A DNA stretch of 64,000 nt from Shewanella sp. SR44-3. Its GTDB lineage: Bacteria; Pseudomonadota; Gammaproteobacteria; Enterobacterales; Shewanellaceae. Shown here piece after piece: positions 24,973-35,964 of the stretch (within the stretch, counting starts at the first letter, position 1; every line of letters starts with the position of its first letter). Both the position numbers and the translations under genes were made by a program. The notes beneath the pieces are model-generated. The model ran no database searches. It saw nothing but the letters and a program-made list of their open reading frames with translations, and was not told the origin of the DNA. The stretch lies in NCBI RefSeq assembly GCF_014163735.1, contig NZ_JACJDV010000005.1, positions 111,908 through 175,907 on the forward strand, read 5' to 3'.

Positions 24973-26994
24973 TTAGACTTTAAATTCACCCACAGAAGAT
25001 TGCAGCTCTTCAGCAAGCTTAGCGACTTGAAGACTGGATTGAGATGTCTGGTTTGCGCCACTTGCTGTTTCTTCCGAAATTGAAGCAATATGTTCAAGTT
25101 TTTCAGAAACTTGTTGACTTACTAGATTCTGCTCTTGGGCTGCATGAGCAATATGGCTACCTGCATCAAAGGCTTTATGAACTGATTGGCTGATACTTTC
25201 TAGCGCAAGGTTGGCTTGTTCTGTTTTATCAACACAGGTATTAGCTTGTTCTCTGCCTAAATCCATGGCAGCAACAGCTTGCTGGGCACCTTTTTGCAGC
25301 ACTTCAATCATCTGCTGAATTTCTTGAGTCGATACTTGGGTACGTGATGCTAGGCTCCTCACTTCATCAGCAACTACCGCAAAACCACGACCTTGCTCTC
25401 CTGCTCGAGCCGCTTCAATTGCGGCGTTAAGGGCGAGTAAATTAGTCTGCTCTGCAATACCGCGGATTACGTCTAAGATCGAGCCAATAGCAGCGCTGTC
25501 AGAGTGAAGTTTATTGATCACTATGTTCGCCTTACCGATTTCATCGGCCAGTGACAAGATGGTGTGTTTGTTTTCATCTGCGATACTGCGCATGTGTTGA
25601 GTTTCTTGATCTGCTTGCTTTATCTGCTCTAATGCATGATCAGCGCTCAGAGAGACCTGCTGTGCACTTGAGCTTAACTCTGTGGTGGCGGTGGCAATTT
25701 GATCGACCTGATTCTTTTGCTCTTGAATACTAATGGTTGTTTGATTGGTTATGGATGAGGTTTGCTCCGCCGCTGAGGCAAGTTGGTTTGATCTATCTAA
25801 AATACCAACAATTAAGCTTCTTAAACTATCAACTAATCGATTACAGTTTTTAGATAGTTCAGCAAATTCATCGTGACCCGAGTCATCAAGTTTATGAGTT
25901 AAATCTCCTGATGCTAATACATTTAAGGCTTGATTGACTTTATCTAGAGATTGCGTCAATGGTTTAACCACGGCATAACTGATGCCTATAGCGACAACTA
26001 TAGCTAGAACAACTACCATCATGGTATTAATGCTGGCTTTATCAATATTACTAATAGCATTATTACTAATTTCAGTGGCAAAGGCATCAATGTTACGAGC
26101 CAATATTTTCATTTTAGCGTTAACATCAAGTAAGGAGTTATCCATTTCTGCAAGTTTGGTATGAGCGGCTTGGTTATGGCGGATTTGACTGGCTTTTAAT
26201 GCGATAATCGAATTATTACCTGATAGCTGAGCAATCACTTTTTCGGTTTCGCTATTAAGGTCTGTTAATATGTCATCATCGAGAATGCCATCGCCTTGGC
26301 GATTAATGTACTCAATCTTGTTTTTGATTTCGCTGACCATATAGTCAAGTTCTTTGACTATTAGCTCATATTTACTGTTCTCCTCAGCGCCAACTAAATC
26401 ATAAACAGTAGTAATGATATTGATAAAGTTGGTTTCAACAAGACTTGCAGAAGCCGCTAGGCTTTTTTCTGTTTGATCTTCACTGCTTTCTAAATCGGTA
26501 ATATCCATTAATAACGATGATGCATCATCGGCAGCATCTTCTAATTTACTGCGCATTGTGAGTAAGGTTTCTTGTTCACTTAATGCACTATTACGCTCAG
26601 AGAGTAGTGTTTGACTCACTTTTTCAAATTGTGCGTAACTAGATTTAAGTTGGCTTAATGGGTTGGTAAACTCGACTTGATTAGCAATTAGTTGGCTGAG
26701 CTTGGTGAGCTGAGTATTAAAATCGTTAGCTTGTTGCTTTAATGCTTTTTCTATTGGTGGGATTTTAGTTGAGTGATTGCTGTAATAAGCCAATAGTGCT
26801 TGAACTTGTTGAGAACTGATATTCTCCGTTAATTCATTGGTCGCGTTAAGTGCAGGTAAGCTAACGCCCTGCAATGTAGCTGTACTGTCCTTAATACTGG
26901 AATTCGTCAGTAGCGTTACACCACCCAGAAGTATCAATAAAAGTGTGACTATACTAAAACCGCCAATAACCCTGGTGGCAACATTTATTTTCAT
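24973..26994 (-). CDS. Methyl-accepting chemotaxis protein
   Basis: 673 residues: membrane helix 1 (about 9-30), a periplasmic helical sensing region (about 31-325), membrane helix 2 (about 326-346), HAMP (about 347-400) and a cytoplasmic signalling domain. The hairpin tip is [20 protein letters not shown]…[13 protein letters not shown], which contacts CheA/CheW. No CheR-docking pentapeptide is visible at the C-terminus (…SSVGEFKV). The ligand is unknown. ATG 26994 has CGGAG upstream. The gene stands alone with its own terminator. Confidence 0.92.
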   Translation of the reverse strand: MKINVATRVIGGFSIVTLLLILLGGVTLLTNSSIKDSTATLQGVSLPALNATNELTENISSQQVQALLAYYSNHSTKIPPIEKALKQQANDFNTQLTKLSQLIANQVEFTNPLSQLKSSYAQFEKVSQTLLSERNSALSEQETLLTMRSKLEDAADDASSLLMDITDLESSEDQTEKSLAASASLVETNFINIITTVYDLVGAEENSKYELIVKELDYMVSEIKNKIEYINRQGDGILDDDILTDLNSETEKVIAQLSGNNSIIALKASQIRHNQAAHTKLAEMDNSLLDVNAKMKILARNIDAFATEISNNAISNIDKASINTMMVVVLAIVVAIGISYAVVKPLTQSLDKVNQALNVLASGDLTHKLDDSGHDEFAELSKNCNRLVDSLRSLIVGILDRSNQLASAAEQTSSITNQTTISIQEQKNQVDQIATATTELSSSAQQVSLSADHALEQIKQADQETQHMRSIADENKHTILSLADEIGKANIVINKLHSDSAAIGSILDVIRGIAEQTNLLALNAAIEAARAGEQGRGFAVVADEVRSLASRTQVSTQEIQQMIEVLQKGAQQAVAAMDLGREQANTCVDKTEQANLALESISQSVHKAFDAGSHIAHAAQEQNLVSQQVSEKLEHIASISEETASGANQTSQSSLQVAKLAEELQSSVGEFKV

Positions 26995-27114
26995 AAAATA
27001 CTCCGATTATTATTATTTGTTCCCAAGGCACTGAACCAAGTTAGAGGTTTGCGTCCTTTGCAGCATGCTAGATATATCAGGTTACGATTTCTATCGGCTA
27101 AATTAGCATTTAGT

Positions 27115-27936
27115 TTAACGCGAATTTAACTTTGTTTGTGTAATTTTTTCATTATTTTCAACTTGCCACAGAGTTAAATGCTCTCCCCAGCAACATCCTG
27201 TATCCAAGGCTTTAATATCATTAACACCAGTTTGCCCCATAAGTGCAGCCCAGTGACCAAATACTTTGGTTTGATTACTGGTAGCTGACTTGAAAGTAAA
27301 CCAAGGTGTTATGTTTGTATTAAGGTTATCTTGTGGCGGTAATTTGCAATCAAACTCAAGGCTGCCATCTCGATGTAAATAGCGCATCCGAGTGAGCCCA
27401 TTAATACAATACCTGAGCCTGTCAATATCGCTTAGGGTTTCACTCCATTGAGCTGGGCCATTAATGTACATATGCGCGATTAACGACTCTAGATAATCGC
27501 TGCGCTTGAGGGCTTGACTGACTTGTTCAGCTTCAATCGTTAACCTAGTTAGATCCCATTGTGGTGGGACGCCTGCGTGAGTCATCACGATATTATATTC
27601 GGGGAGGAATTGGACTAGGGGAAGCTCTCTTAGCCAGCTGATCAATATGTTGAGATCTGTTGCGGCTAAAAGCTCACCAAGATTATCTTTAGGGTTGGCA
27701 GATTTAAGCTTACCTTGTACGGCTAATAGGTGCAGATCGTGATTGCCCAATACCAATTTAGCGCTGCTTTCTAAGGACTTTAAATATCGCAATGTTTTTA
27801 ATGAATCAGGCCCACGAGCGACCATGTCGCCCACAGCCCAAAGCTCATCAATAGACGGGTTAAATCCTACCTTTTGTAATAACAGCTCAAGTTCAGCGAA
27901 GCAGCCTTGAATATCTCCGACAAAGTAATGTGCCAT
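27115..27936 (-). CDS. apaH: Diadenosine tetraphosphatase, symmetrical
   Basis: 273 residues. It hydrolyses Ap4A to two ADP and removes Np4 caps from RNA. Metallophosphatase motifs are GDIQGCF (residues 7-13), GDMVARGPDS, LGNHDLHLL and the distal MTHAGVPPQW. Its start overlaps the apaG stop by one base, as the end of the lptD-surA-pdxA-rsmA-apaG-apaH series. Confidence 0.95.
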   Translation of the reverse strand: MAHYFVGDIQGCFAELELLLQKVGFNPSIDELWAVGDMVARGPDSLKTLRYLKSLESSAKLVLGNHDLHLLAVQGKLKSANPKDNLGELLAATDLNILISWLRELPLVQFLPEYNIVMTHAGVPPQWDLTRLTIEAEQVSQALKRSDYLESLIAHMYINGPAQWSETLSDIDRLRYCINGLTRMRYLHRDGSLEFDCKLPPQDNLNTNITPWFTFKSATSNQTKVFGHWAALMGQTGVNDIKALDTGCCWGEHLTLWQVENNEKITQTKLNSR

Positions 27937-28316
27937 TATTGCATGACGCCAGGCATAGCTAAGCGAAAAGCGGGAATATTGGCTTTAAAGACTTCACCTA
28001 ATCCGCTTTCCATAGTGTAGTTACCGCGCATAAATCCAATAGGAGTTTCAAACACTGTGCCACTAGTGTATTGATAGGCGTTATTGGGGGCTATGGTTGG
28101 CGTTTCACCTACGACCCCTGGTCCCTTGACATGGCTTTCTTGACCGTTGGCATCGGTGATCACCCAGTGACGACTTTTCAGAGTTACGTTTACGTCACTG
28201 AGATTAACGATAGTGATAGTGTAGGAGAATACGTATTTACCCTCTAAAAGCGATGATTGCTGTTTAAGAAAGTGGCTTTCTACATTAATTTTTATATTAT
28301 CGGCTGGAAAACTCAT
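27936..28316 (-). CDS. apaG: ApaG protein
   Basis: 126 residues of the ApaG fold (beta-sandwich), with SRHWVITDANGQ and the GVVGETPTIAPNNAYQYTSG stretch that carries the family glycine-rich turn. In Salmonella mutations affect Co2+ resistance and Mg2+ efflux, but the molecular role is uncertain. It is translationally coupled to apaH. A terminator-like stem (28362-28386) separates it from rsmA. Confidence 0.94.
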   Translation of the reverse strand: MSFPADNIKINVESHFLKQQSSLLEGKYVFSYTITIVNLSDVNVTLKSRHWVITDANGQESHVKGPGVVGETPTIAPNNAYQYTSGTVFETPIGFMRGNYTMESGLGEVFKANIPAFRLAMPGVMQ

Positions 28317-28361
28317 GGGCAGTATTATCTCAAGAAATCAAACAAGGCGTTTTTCAGGAAT

Positions 28362-28386
28362 AAAAAAGGGCACCTAGATGCCCTTT
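28362..28386 (-). terminator. Terminator/attenuator between rsmA and apaG
   Basis: On the minus strand: AAAGGGCA tctagg TGCCCTTT followed by TTTATT. The stem lies in the middle of an otherwise conserved operon. It either ends the surA-pdxA-rsmA transcript or reduces read-through into apaG-apaH. Confidence 0.8.
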
Positions 28387-28391
28387 AATTA

Positions 28392-29195
28392 TTATTGCTT
28401 GTCACAGAGCAGGTTTGCAAGAGCGACATATTGCTCTACGCTAATTTGTTCAGGCCTGAGGCTAGCATCAATGTTCAATAAGCTGAACTCTTCATCGCTA
28501 ATGAGTTGCTTTAAGTTATTACGTAGGGTTTTACGGCGCATATTAAAGGCCGTTGTACATACATTTCTAAGCACACTTACATCTTTACATGGCCAAGGCT
28601 TATTCGCATAAGGCAACAGGCGTACCACGGCTGAATCAACTTTTGGCGCTGGAGTGAAGCTATGTGGCGGCACTTCAAGCACTGGCACAACTTGGCAGTA
28701 ATATTGCGCCATTACAGTTAAGCGACCGTAGGCTTTACAACCCGGACTTGCAGATAAGCGCAGCACCACTTCTTTTTGTAGCATAAAGTGCATGGTTTCA
28801 ATAATTTCTGCAAACTCAAACAGATGGAACATCAAAGGCGTAGAGATGTTGTATGGCAAATTACCAAAGACTTTCATCTTTTTACCGGCCTGTTGCAAAG
28901 TCGAGAAATCAAATTGCAACGCATCACCTTGATGAATATCGAGCTTATCTTTAAGTGTCGGATGATTTTGCAGTCGTTCAACTAAATCACGGTCGAGTTC
29001 CACTACGCTGAGCTTATCTATACTCATGGCAACGGGTTCTGTAATAGCCCCAAGGCCTGGGCCAATTTCTACCATCACATGGTCATTGTCCGGTGCAATC
29101 GCGCCCACAATACGACTGATGATACTGTCGTCGGTCAGGAAGTTTTGACCGAATCGTTTTCTAGCCGTATGGCCTAAATGTACTTTATTACTCAT
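28392..29195 (-). CDS. rsmA: 16S rRNA dimethyladenosine transferase
   Basis: 267 residues. It dimethylates A1518 and A1519 of 16S rRNA. Motifs: [14 protein letters not shown]-binding [14 protein letters not shown] (about 42-55) and catalytic NLPYNIST (about 113-120). It lies six bases downstream of pdxA on the same strand, the conserved order. Confidence 0.96.
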   Translation of the reverse strand: MSNKVHLGHTARKRFGQNFLTDDSIISRIVGAIAPDNDHVMVEIGPGLGAITEPVAMSIDKLSVVELDRDLVERLQNHPTLKDKLDIHQGDALQFDFSTLQQAGKKMKVFGNLPYNISTPLMFHLFEFAEIIETMHFMLQKEVVLRLSASPGCKAYGRLTVMAQYYCQVVPVLEVPPHSFTPAPKVDSAVVRLLPYANKPWPCKDVSVLRNVCTTAFNMRRKTLRNNLKQLISDEEFSLLNIDASLRPEQISVEQYVALANLLCDKQ

Positions 29196-29201
29196 TTAAA
29201 A

Positions 29202-30188
29202 TTAGTTACTTACTTTTGAGGCCAGTTCAATGGCTTTATTTAAGGCGCAGATAAAACTGCCGCTATCGGCTAAGCCTGTACCTGCCAGTTCTAAGGCGGT
29301 GCCATGGTCAACTGAGGTCCTAATATAAGGTAGACCTAAGGTGATATTGACAGATTTACCAAAACCCAAGGATTTTAGCACAGGTAGGCCTTGATCGTGA
29401 TACATGGCAAGTACCACATCGGCATCCTGTAAATATTTTGGCTGGAACAGGGTGTCCGCAGGCAAAGGTCCGACTAATTGTATTCCTTGCTCTCTAAGCT
29501 CGTTTAGCGCGGGGATCATCACATCAAGCTCTTCTCGCCCGATATGACCATCTTCGCCAGCATGAGGGTTTAAGCCGCAGACATAAATTTTCGGAGCACC
29601 TAATCCAAATTTGCTTTTAAGCTCTTTATGTAAAATGTTGATGATATGGTGCAGTCTATCTCGAGTGATAGCTTTGGCTACATAAGCTAACGGGATATGG
29701 GTTGTCATTAAGGCAACTTGTAACCCAGGCGCGGCTAACATCATCACCACATCTTGACAGTTAGCCTGCACTGCAAAAAATTCTGTGTGGCCACTAAAAG
29801 CGATACCCGCTTGATTGATAATGCCTTTATGCACTGGCCCCGTTACCACTGCATCAAATTCACGGCTCATGTTCTTTTCGCCGGCATAGCGTAAAGTATC
29901 AACCACATAGTTACTATTAAGCTCATTGAGCACGCCACATTCAACTTCGGCGGCCAGTTCAAAAGGCATAACAGTGAGAGTGCCCGCAGCTTGTGGCTGT
30001 GGAGCGCGCTCGGGAACATAAGGGATAAGCGTTAAAGGAAGGCCAAGCTTAGCGGCCCTTGCTAATAATAATTCAGGGTTAGCACAAACAACTAGCTCAG
30101 CAGGCCAAGCCTGCTGAGCTAGAGTGATAACAAGATCTGGCCCTATACTGGCAGGTTCCCCTGCCGTAATGGCGATACGTTTGGTCAT
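29202..30188 (-). CDS. pdxA: 4-hydroxythreonine-4-phosphate dehydrogenase
   Basis: 328 residues. It oxidises 4-phosphohydroxy-L-threonine with NAD in pyridoxal phosphate synthesis. Family marks: [34 protein letters not shown] (substrate binding), [17 protein letters not shown] and [16 protein letters not shown] with metal-binding His/Asp residues. It is between surA and rsmA, which supports PdxA over its paralogue PdxA2. Confidence 0.95.
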   Translation of the reverse strand: MTKRIAITAGEPASIGPDLVITLAQQAWPAELVVCANPELLLARAAKLGLPLTLIPYVPERAPQPQAAGTLTVMPFELAAEVECGVLNELNSNYVVDTLRYAGEKNMSREFDAVVTGPVHKGIINQAGIAFSGHTEFFAVQANCQDVVMMLAAPGLQVALMTTHIPLAYVAKAITRDRLHHIINILHKELKSKFGLGAPKIYVCGLNPHAGEDGHIGREELDVMIPALNELREQGIQLVGPLPADTLFQPKYLQDADVVLAMYHDQGLPVLKSLGFGKSVNITLGLPYIRTSVDHGTALELAGTGLADSGSFICALNKAIELASKVSN

Positions 30189-30197
30189 CAGGACAAG

Positions 30198-31502
30198 TTA
30201 CCCACGGTCAACTTCTGGTTCTAATACTTCGATATAAGCATCGCTACGCATCTCATCTAACCATGCTTGCAGTTCTTCATTAAATTTACGACGGAAGATG
30301 AGTTGGTGTGCACGGTTACTGTTAAATTGTTCAGTAGCATCTGTGGTGCGTTTAGCAAGTAATTGCGCAAGGTGCCAACCATGAGTGGTTCGAAATGGCT
30401 CGCTGATTTCATTGTCTTGTAAGCTATTAAGAGTTTGTGCAAACTCCGGCACATAGACATCTGGGCTTGACCAACCTAATTCGCCACCTTTGGCTGCTGA
30501 GCCTGGATCTTCTGAATACTGACGTGCTAATTCAGCAAACTCAGCTTCTCCGCTAAGAATTTGCTTTTGAAAATTAACTAGCATGGCTTTGGCGCGCTCT
30601 TCCGATAAAATCGGTGATGGCTTTAGCAAGATATGACGAGATTTAACTTCTTCAACTTCTTTAACTTGTAAGCCACGAGCATCCATGACTTTAATGATAT
30701 GAAAGCCGGAACCTGACTTAATTGGACCTATGATATCGCCATTCTTAGCGCCATTAACAACTTCGGCAAATAAGGTCGGCATTTCATTGATGTTCATGTA
30801 ATCCCAAACGCCACCTTCTAGAGCTTTAGGTCCAGAAGAAGAGGCAATGGCGGTTGAGCGAAAATCATCGCCCTCTTTTAAACGTTTTAGTACAAGATTG
30901 GCACGTTTACTGGATGCTTCAAGCTGTTCACTGCTTGGGTCGTTTGGTACATCAATTAAGATATGGCCAATTTGAAACTCCACTTCCTTTAACCCTTGTT
31001 CCTGCATTAATTTGACTAAGCCGCTAATTTCTTGGGGTGACACTTGGATGCGACGTTGTACTTGAATACGCTGAATTTCACCTAAGGTAATCTCTTCTCT
31101 TAGTTGCTCGCGGTATTGGCTAAAGCTTAAACCATCATTTTCTAATTGTTTTTGTAACTGGCTTACTGTTAGTTTTTGTTCTTTTGCAATGCTTTCGATG
31201 GTCTGATCTAATTGTAAATCGCCAATTTGTAGACCAATACGTTCTGCCATCTGCAGTTGCAAGCGAGTTAAAATTAAGCGCTCTACCACTTGAGTGCGCA
31301 GAGCCTCATCTGATGGTAGCGTTTGGTTAGATTTTTTGGCGTTAGCCCGAACAGTGGCAAGCATGTTGCCTATTTCACTCTCTAGAATGATGCCATCATT
31401 AATTTGCACCGAAACGCGATCTAGGGCTACAGGGGCTGCTACTGCAGTGTGGCTCATGGCGAGAGCGAGTAGCGCGGTTACTATTTTTTTACTGTGTTTC
31501 AT
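30198..31502 (-). CDS. surA: Periplasmic chaperone/peptidyl-prolyl isomerase SurA
   Basis: About 434 residues. The signal peptide (MKHSKKIVTALLALAMSH…AVA) precedes an N-terminal chaperone domain (about 25-170), two parvulin domains (about 175-275 with FQIGHILIDVP, and 288-385 with SRHILLKPSP and KGGELGWSSP) and a C-terminal helix. It delivers outer-membrane proteins, including LptD, to the BAM complex. I chose ATG 31502 because AAGGA lies eight bases before it; the frame is open eight codons upstream. It follows lptD with about 150 bases between. Confidence 0.94.
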   Translation of the reverse strand: MKHSKKIVTALLALAMSHTAVAAPVALDRVSVQINDGIILESEIGNMLATVRANAKKSNQTLPSDEALRTQVVERLILTRLQLQMAERIGLQIGDLQLDQTIESIAKEQKLTVSQLQKQLENDGLSFSQYREQLREEITLGEIQRIQVQRRIQVSPQEISGLVKLMQEQGLKEVEFQIGHILIDVPNDPSSEQLEASSKRANLVLKRLKEGDDFRSTAIASSSGPKALEGGVWDYMNINEMPTLFAEVVNGAKNGDIIGPIKSGSGFHIIKVMDARGLQVKEVEEVKSRHILLKPSPILSEERAKAMLVNFQKQILSGEAEFAELARQYSEDPGSAAKGGELGWSSPDVYVPEFAQTLNSLQDNEISEPFRTTHGWHLAQLLAKRTTDATEQFNSNRAHQLIFRRKFNEELQAWLDEMRSDAYIEVLEPEVDRG

Positions 31503-31656
31503 CCACAACATCCTTGGCACATTCAAAATTCGTTATAAAAGGCTTTTTAGCCTAAATTATCATAATACCTTGGGGGTAATTAAGGTATGACGTCTGTTTG
31601 ACTCTTAATTTGACGCTAGGTTCAGCAATCTAGCATAAAAGTTCAATAAAGCGTGT

Positions 31657-33957
31657 TTAGTTCCTTAAGTAAAGCGGCTTTCTGTAGTTAAATAAGCCTT
31701 CATTTAGCATATCACTAACTCCTAGTGGTCCAGAGCCCCCAAGGCCTTTAATGACAAAGTTTAAGTAAACACCTTTCTCAAACTCTTCTCTACCGTCTAT
31801 GCTGGCATTAAGCTGATCGTCATAATTGGTTTTTATTCTGTAATGATAACTTAAGCGTACAGCCCAGCAGCAAGACTCATATTGAATGCCTGTATAGGTT
31901 TCAATATCACGTTCTTCTTTTAAGTCATGGTACCAATTGCCAACAAAGTACAGTGAGTCTGTTAATGGCCAAGAAGTACGCATGCCTACCTGTGATATAT
32001 CCACTCGACCATTGGTATTGGTATTAAGTAAATCAGGGACAAAACGGTAACTAAACTGCAGTAACTTATCATTACTCGGGCGATAATCTAAAGTGACTTC
32101 GCTTTTTTTATTCTTGCCGTGCTCAGTATCGTGTTGCACAGCGCCACTGATAAACCAGTCTTGGTAAAGCCTTGCATCAAGTTCTACTGCAAGCACGGAT
32201 GCCGATTGCTTGGCATCCCTTATCCCTTGGTTTAGCAATATTTTACTTTCTTCTAAGTAAAATATTTGTCCTACACTGAGTTTAAATTGCTCACGATTGC
32301 TACTATCGAGTAATCGACTGGTTAAGCCCACTGTCGCTTGATTAGCATCTGCAATTCTGTCATGTCCTGAGAAGCGGCGGTCACGAAATAAGCCAAAATA
32401 ATCATCTTGGAGTTGCGCGGTATCATAAAAACCAATTTGAGATTGGTCCTCATAACCCACATAAAGATACTGCACTTGAGGCTCTAAAGTTTGTCGGTAA
32501 GATTCCCCCCAAATATCTGCAGCACGCTCAAAGTTGACTTTACCATGTAAGCGAAGTTGAGGAATGGTACGGCTGACATCTTGGTTATAGATATTGCTAG
32601 GGTCGGTCGCCTGCTGAAAAAATTCAGTTTGAAGTAGCTTCATCTCACTGGTGAAAGAGCCAGCAGGTCCTTGAATTGGCCATACTAGGCTTGGGACTAA
32701 ATGGATCCGAGTTGCCGTATTAAGGCTGTCATCTTGATGCTCAAAATTGGTCAATTCACTATTGAAGTTAAAATCAATAGCTTGCCAAATATCTGCAATG
32801 CGATAATTAAGGTTCAGTTGCGGCATTACTCGGTAAGGCTTTTGTGATTCCCCCAAGACTTTGATGTCTTGCACTCGAACGCTCATGTCCCAATTACGCT
32901 CGAAATAACTGGCTTCGCCAATGCGGGATAATTGATTATCGGTTGAGCGGTTGACATCAGAATTTAAATCATTGAAATAGTTGTTATCGGAGACATCGGT
33001 GAAGTTGCCTTGTACCCGCCAATTATCATTAATGGCACCTTGATGGCTCATGTTGTACAAGTAGCGGTTAGGGGCACCTGCTAATTTATTATCGCCATCT
33101 AAATACTCAAAATTAACTTGGCCTTGTTGGGCATCACCCGCCAGATAATTAACTTGAGTTTTAGTAAATAGTCCGCGGGATGACATCATATCAGGGGTGA
33201 AGGTAAGGTCATACTCTGGGGCGATATTCCAGTAATAGGGGGTACTGACTTGCACACCATTGGTTGTGCTGGTGCTAAAATTTGGAAACAAAAAGCCCGT
33301 TTTACGTTTATCAGAAACCGGCACTGTCATATAAGGAATATACAATATGGGCACATCGGCAATTCGCAGCTTAGCATTCCAGATTTCGCCCCATTCTTCC
33401 TTACTGTCGATTTTTATCAGTTCAGCTTCTAATAGCCAAGATTCATCACCTGGAGGGCAAGTGGTAAAATTTGTATCGCTGAGCAGCAAATTATTCTCAG
33501 AGGTGATTTGCATTTTACTGGCATCGCCATGAACTTGCTGCCCATGTAACCAATATTTAGTGTTTTCTAAGGTTGCACTGTTACTGCTCATCTGTGCTTC
33601 AAGAGAGTCAGCCGTTACAGTGAGTTTTTCATCTTTAAATATAAGGTTGCCTGATGCACTGAGTTGTTGTTGACGTTGATCTAATGTGGCTTCGTCCGCT
33701 GCAATATGTCGCAGCCCTTGACTGAAGCTCACATCGCCGACAAAGTGTGCTTGTTTATTAAATGATGCATTGGTGTGATCTGATATGATCACTATGTCAT
33801 CTACTTTAATACCTGTGAGTTTTTCTCTATCCTCGAATGAACGTGATACAGGTGGCTCAATAAGGCATTGAGAAAAGGCTGGCGCTAGAGTCGGTTCTTC
33901 TTCAGCCCATACAAGATGTGGCATTAGGCTGAGTAGCAATAAGTATCGGATCTTCAT
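31657..33957 (-). CDS. lptD: LPS-assembly outer-membrane protein LptD
   Basis: About 766 residues. A signal peptide (MKIRYLLLLSLMPHLVWA) leads to the N-terminal OstA/jellyroll domain (about 50-180) and a large beta-barrel. Four cysteines in the positions needed for the LptD disulfides are visible: FSQCL near the N-terminus, TTCPPG after the jellyroll, and the adjacent pair in YESCCWAV near the C-terminus. With LptE it inserts LPS into the outer leaflet. I chose the start at 33957 to give a proper signal peptide; the frame extends further upstream. It is divergent from amgK. Confidence 0.93.
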   Translation of the reverse strand: MKIRYLLLLSLMPHLVWAEEEPTLAPAFSQCLIEPPVSRSFEDREKLTGIKVDDIVIISDHTNASFNKQAHFVGDVSFSQGLRHIAADEATLDQRQQQLSASGNLIFKDEKLTVTADSLEAQMSSNSATLENTKYWLHGQQVHGDASKMQITSENNLLLSDTNFTTCPPGDESWLLEAELIKIDSKEEWGEIWNAKLRIADVPILYIPYMTVPVSDKRKTGFLFPNFSTSTTNGVQVSTPYYWNIAPEYDLTFTPDMMSSRGLFTKTQVNYLAGDAQQGQVNFEYLDGDNKLAGAPNRYLYNMSHQGAINDNWRVQGNFTDVSDNNYFNDLNSDVNRSTDNQLSRIGEASYFERNWDMSVRVQDIKVLGESQKPYRVMPQLNLNYRIADIWQAIDFNFNSELTNFEHQDDSLNTATRIHLVPSLVWPIQGPAGSFTSEMKLLQTEFFQQATDPSNIYNQDVSRTIPQLRLHGKVNFERAADIWGESYRQTLEPQVQYLYVGYEDQSQIGFYDTAQLQDDYFGLFRDRRFSGHDRIADANQATVGLTSRLLDSSNREQFKLSVGQIFYLEESKILLNQGIRDAKQSASVLAVELDARLYQDWFISGAVQHDTEHGKNKKSEVTLDYRPSNDKLLQFSYRFVPDLLNTNTNGRVDISQVGMRTSWPLTDSLYFVGNWYHDLKEERDIETYTGIQYESCCWAVRLSYHYRIKTNYDDQLNASIDGREEFEKGVYLNFVIKGLGGSGPLGVSDMLNEGLFNYRKPLYLRN

Positions 33958-34100
33958 TATTATCAAATAGTTTGAATTCATAGTCCGGAAAAGAAGTATG
34001 GATGCAGCAATCGCTATCAAGTCCACTTGATTGATTTTTTAGCTGTTTCCACATGTTATGATGGCTATAATAAAGCAATTTTTCATTAAGAGCCATTGAG

Positions 34101-35234
34101 ATGAGTTTAACTGATCCAAGATTTTTAGCCTTACAAGAATGGTTAAGGTCGTTTTTCAATTCCAAGATTGATATTTCTTTGATTTGCGGTGATGCAAGCT
34201 TTAGGCGCTACTTTCGGGTCGCTCATCAAGATAGCCAGTACATAGTGGCTGATTCACCGCCACATTTGGTGCCAATAGAGCCGTTTGTTGCTATTGCCAA
34301 TGCTTATCAAGAGGCAGGGCTTTCAGTGCCTAAAGTGCTGCATGCTTGTACTGAACAAGGCTTTGTATTGCAAAGCGATTTGGGTGAGCTTCAATTACTG
34401 TCTTTGCTCACACTTAACAATGTGGCCGAGCAATATCGCGCAGCATTAAGATTATTACCGCAAGTTGCCAGAGTGACACAAGTCCAAGTGGCAGCAGATA
34501 AAAATAGCCATGGCGTTGATGGTCATCAAGACAAAGCGATTTACCAATCTCTGCCTATTTATAATGCTGAGTTTCTTCAGCGTGAGCTGGGGATTTTCTC
34601 TGAGTGGCTATTGAGCATACATCTTGGATTAACCTTAACGGCAAATGAGCAGCAGATGCTTGTAAAGGCTTTTGAATATTTAACCCAAAGCGCACTGGCT
34701 CAACCCAAAGTGGGCATGCACAGGGATTTTCATAGTCGTAATTTGATTGTCGCAGCATCATCGTCAGATGACTTAGCATCAGATGCAGTGAGCGACACTC
34801 AAGTGATTGCCTCACAAACTCTGGGGATTGTAGATTTTCAAGATGCCGTAATAGGGCCAATCACATACGATGCGGTGTCCTTACTTAGGGATTGCTATAT
34901 CAAGTGGCCTCAGGCCATCATAGCGCCATTAATTGAATTTCATTATCAGCTGTGCATTGAACAAGGACTTTTGGAGCCCTGCGTTAGCTTAGCGAGCTAC
35001 ACTCGATGGTTTGATTTAATGGGCATGCAGCGCCACATAAAAGCAGCGGGTATTTTTGCGCGGCTTAATTACCGCGACAATAAATCTGGCTATATGGCGG
35101 ACATTCCTTTGACCTTAAGTTATTTAGTGGATATCGGCAGTCAATACCCTGAGTTAATGGAATTTAGCCAGTGGATAAAAAATACGATTTTACCTTTAGT
35201 GGAAAATAAACTCTCAACGGAAACAAAGCAATGA
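34101..35234 (+). CDS. amgK: N-acetylmuramate/N-acetylglucosamine anomeric kinase AmgK
   Basis: 377 residues of the aminoglycoside-phosphotransferase fold. The catalytic loop is GMHRDFHSRNLIV and the metal-binding motif GIVDFQDAVIGP. In Pseudomonas and relatives AmgK phosphorylates MurNAc at C1 in a recycling path that bypasses MurA and fosfomycin. The N-terminal SFRRYFRVAH and the overlap with murU (ATGA, four bases) make the assignment firm. There is an insertion rich in Ser/Asp/Ala at about 218-235. Divergent from lptD, as in many gammaproteobacteria. Confidence 0.9.
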   Translation: MSLTDPRFLALQEWLRSFFNSKIDISLICGDASFRRYFRVAHQDSQYIVADSPPHLVPIEPFVAIANAYQEAGLSVPKVLHACTEQGFVLQSDLGELQLLSLLTLNNVAEQYRAALRLLPQVARVTQVQVAADKNSHGVDGHQDKAIYQSLPIYNAEFLQRELGIFSEWLLSIHLGLTLTANEQQMLVKAFEYLTQSALAQPKVGMHRDFHSRNLIVAASSSDDLASDAVSDTQVIASQTLGIVDFQDAVIGPITYDAVSLLRDCYIKWPQAIIAPLIEFHYQLCIEQGLLEPCVSLASYTRWFDLMGMQRHIKAAGIFARLNYRDNKSGYMADIPLTLSYLVDIGSQYPELMEFSQWIKNTILPLVENKLSTETKQ

Positions 35235-35938
35235 AGGCCATGATATTAGCCGCGGGTCGTGGTGAACGCTTAAGGCCGCTTACGGATACTGTGCCCAAAC
35301 CTTTAGTGTGTGTTGCAGGTAAGCCTTTGATTATTTATCACCTAGAGAAATTAGCCGCCATCGGGGTGAGTGAAGTGGTCATCAATCACGCTTGGCTTGG
35401 ACAAAAGCTCATCGACACTTTAGGCTCTGGGCAGCGATGGGGACTCACGATCCACTACAGTGAGGAAGTCCAAGCGCTAGAGACAGCAGGCGGGATAAAA
35501 AAAGCCTTACCTTTACTCGGGGATGGGCCTTTTTTGGTGATCAATGGTGATGTGTTTATTGAATCCTTGCCTACATTGCCTGAATTAAATGCTATCAGTC
35601 CTGCTAACCATTGCTTGGCTCATCTTTGGCTGGTAAAAAATCCAAGCCAACATCCTAATGGTGACTTTGGGTTTCTCCCTCAAGATGACGAGCAGACTAT
35701 CTTAACCCAAGGGCTGCTAAGGGATGACTCACTGCTTAAGTTTACTTTTTCCGGGATTGGGCTTTATCATCCACAGCTTTTTGCAGATATTGCTGAAGGC
35801 GCAGTTCCTTTAGGGCCACTGTTAAGAGAGAAAATGGCTTTAGGTCAAGTTACTGGCCAGTTACATGATGGTTTTTGGTGCGATGTCGGTACCTTGGAGC
35901 GACTAGTCCAATTGGAAGCCAAACTCGAAATAGAATAA
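35231..35938 (+). CDS. murU: N-acetylmuramate-1-phosphate uridylyltransferase MurU
   Basis: 235 residues. The nucleotidyltransferase signature AAGRGERLRPLTDTVPKPLV is at 7-26, with GDVFIE (metal-binding Asp) near residue 107 and WCDVGTLERL at the end. It makes UDP-MurNAc from MurNAc-1-phosphate supplied by AmgK, whose stop it overlaps by four bases. Short length and context separate it from glucose-1-phosphate enzymes. Confidence 0.9.
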   Translation: MKAMILAAGRGERLRPLTDTVPKPLVCVAGKPLIIYHLEKLAAIGVSEVVINHAWLGQKLIDTLGSGQRWGLTIHYSEEVQALETAGGIKKALPLLGDGPFLVINGDVFIESLPTLPELNAISPANHCLAHLWLVKNPSQHPNGDFGFLPQDDEQTILTQGLLRDDSLLKFTFSGIGLYHPQLFADIAEGAVPLGPLLREKMALGQVTGQLHDGFWCDVGTLERLVQLEAKLEIE

Positions 35939-35964
35939 GTAAGACATTAATAGAGAGCAAGCAG

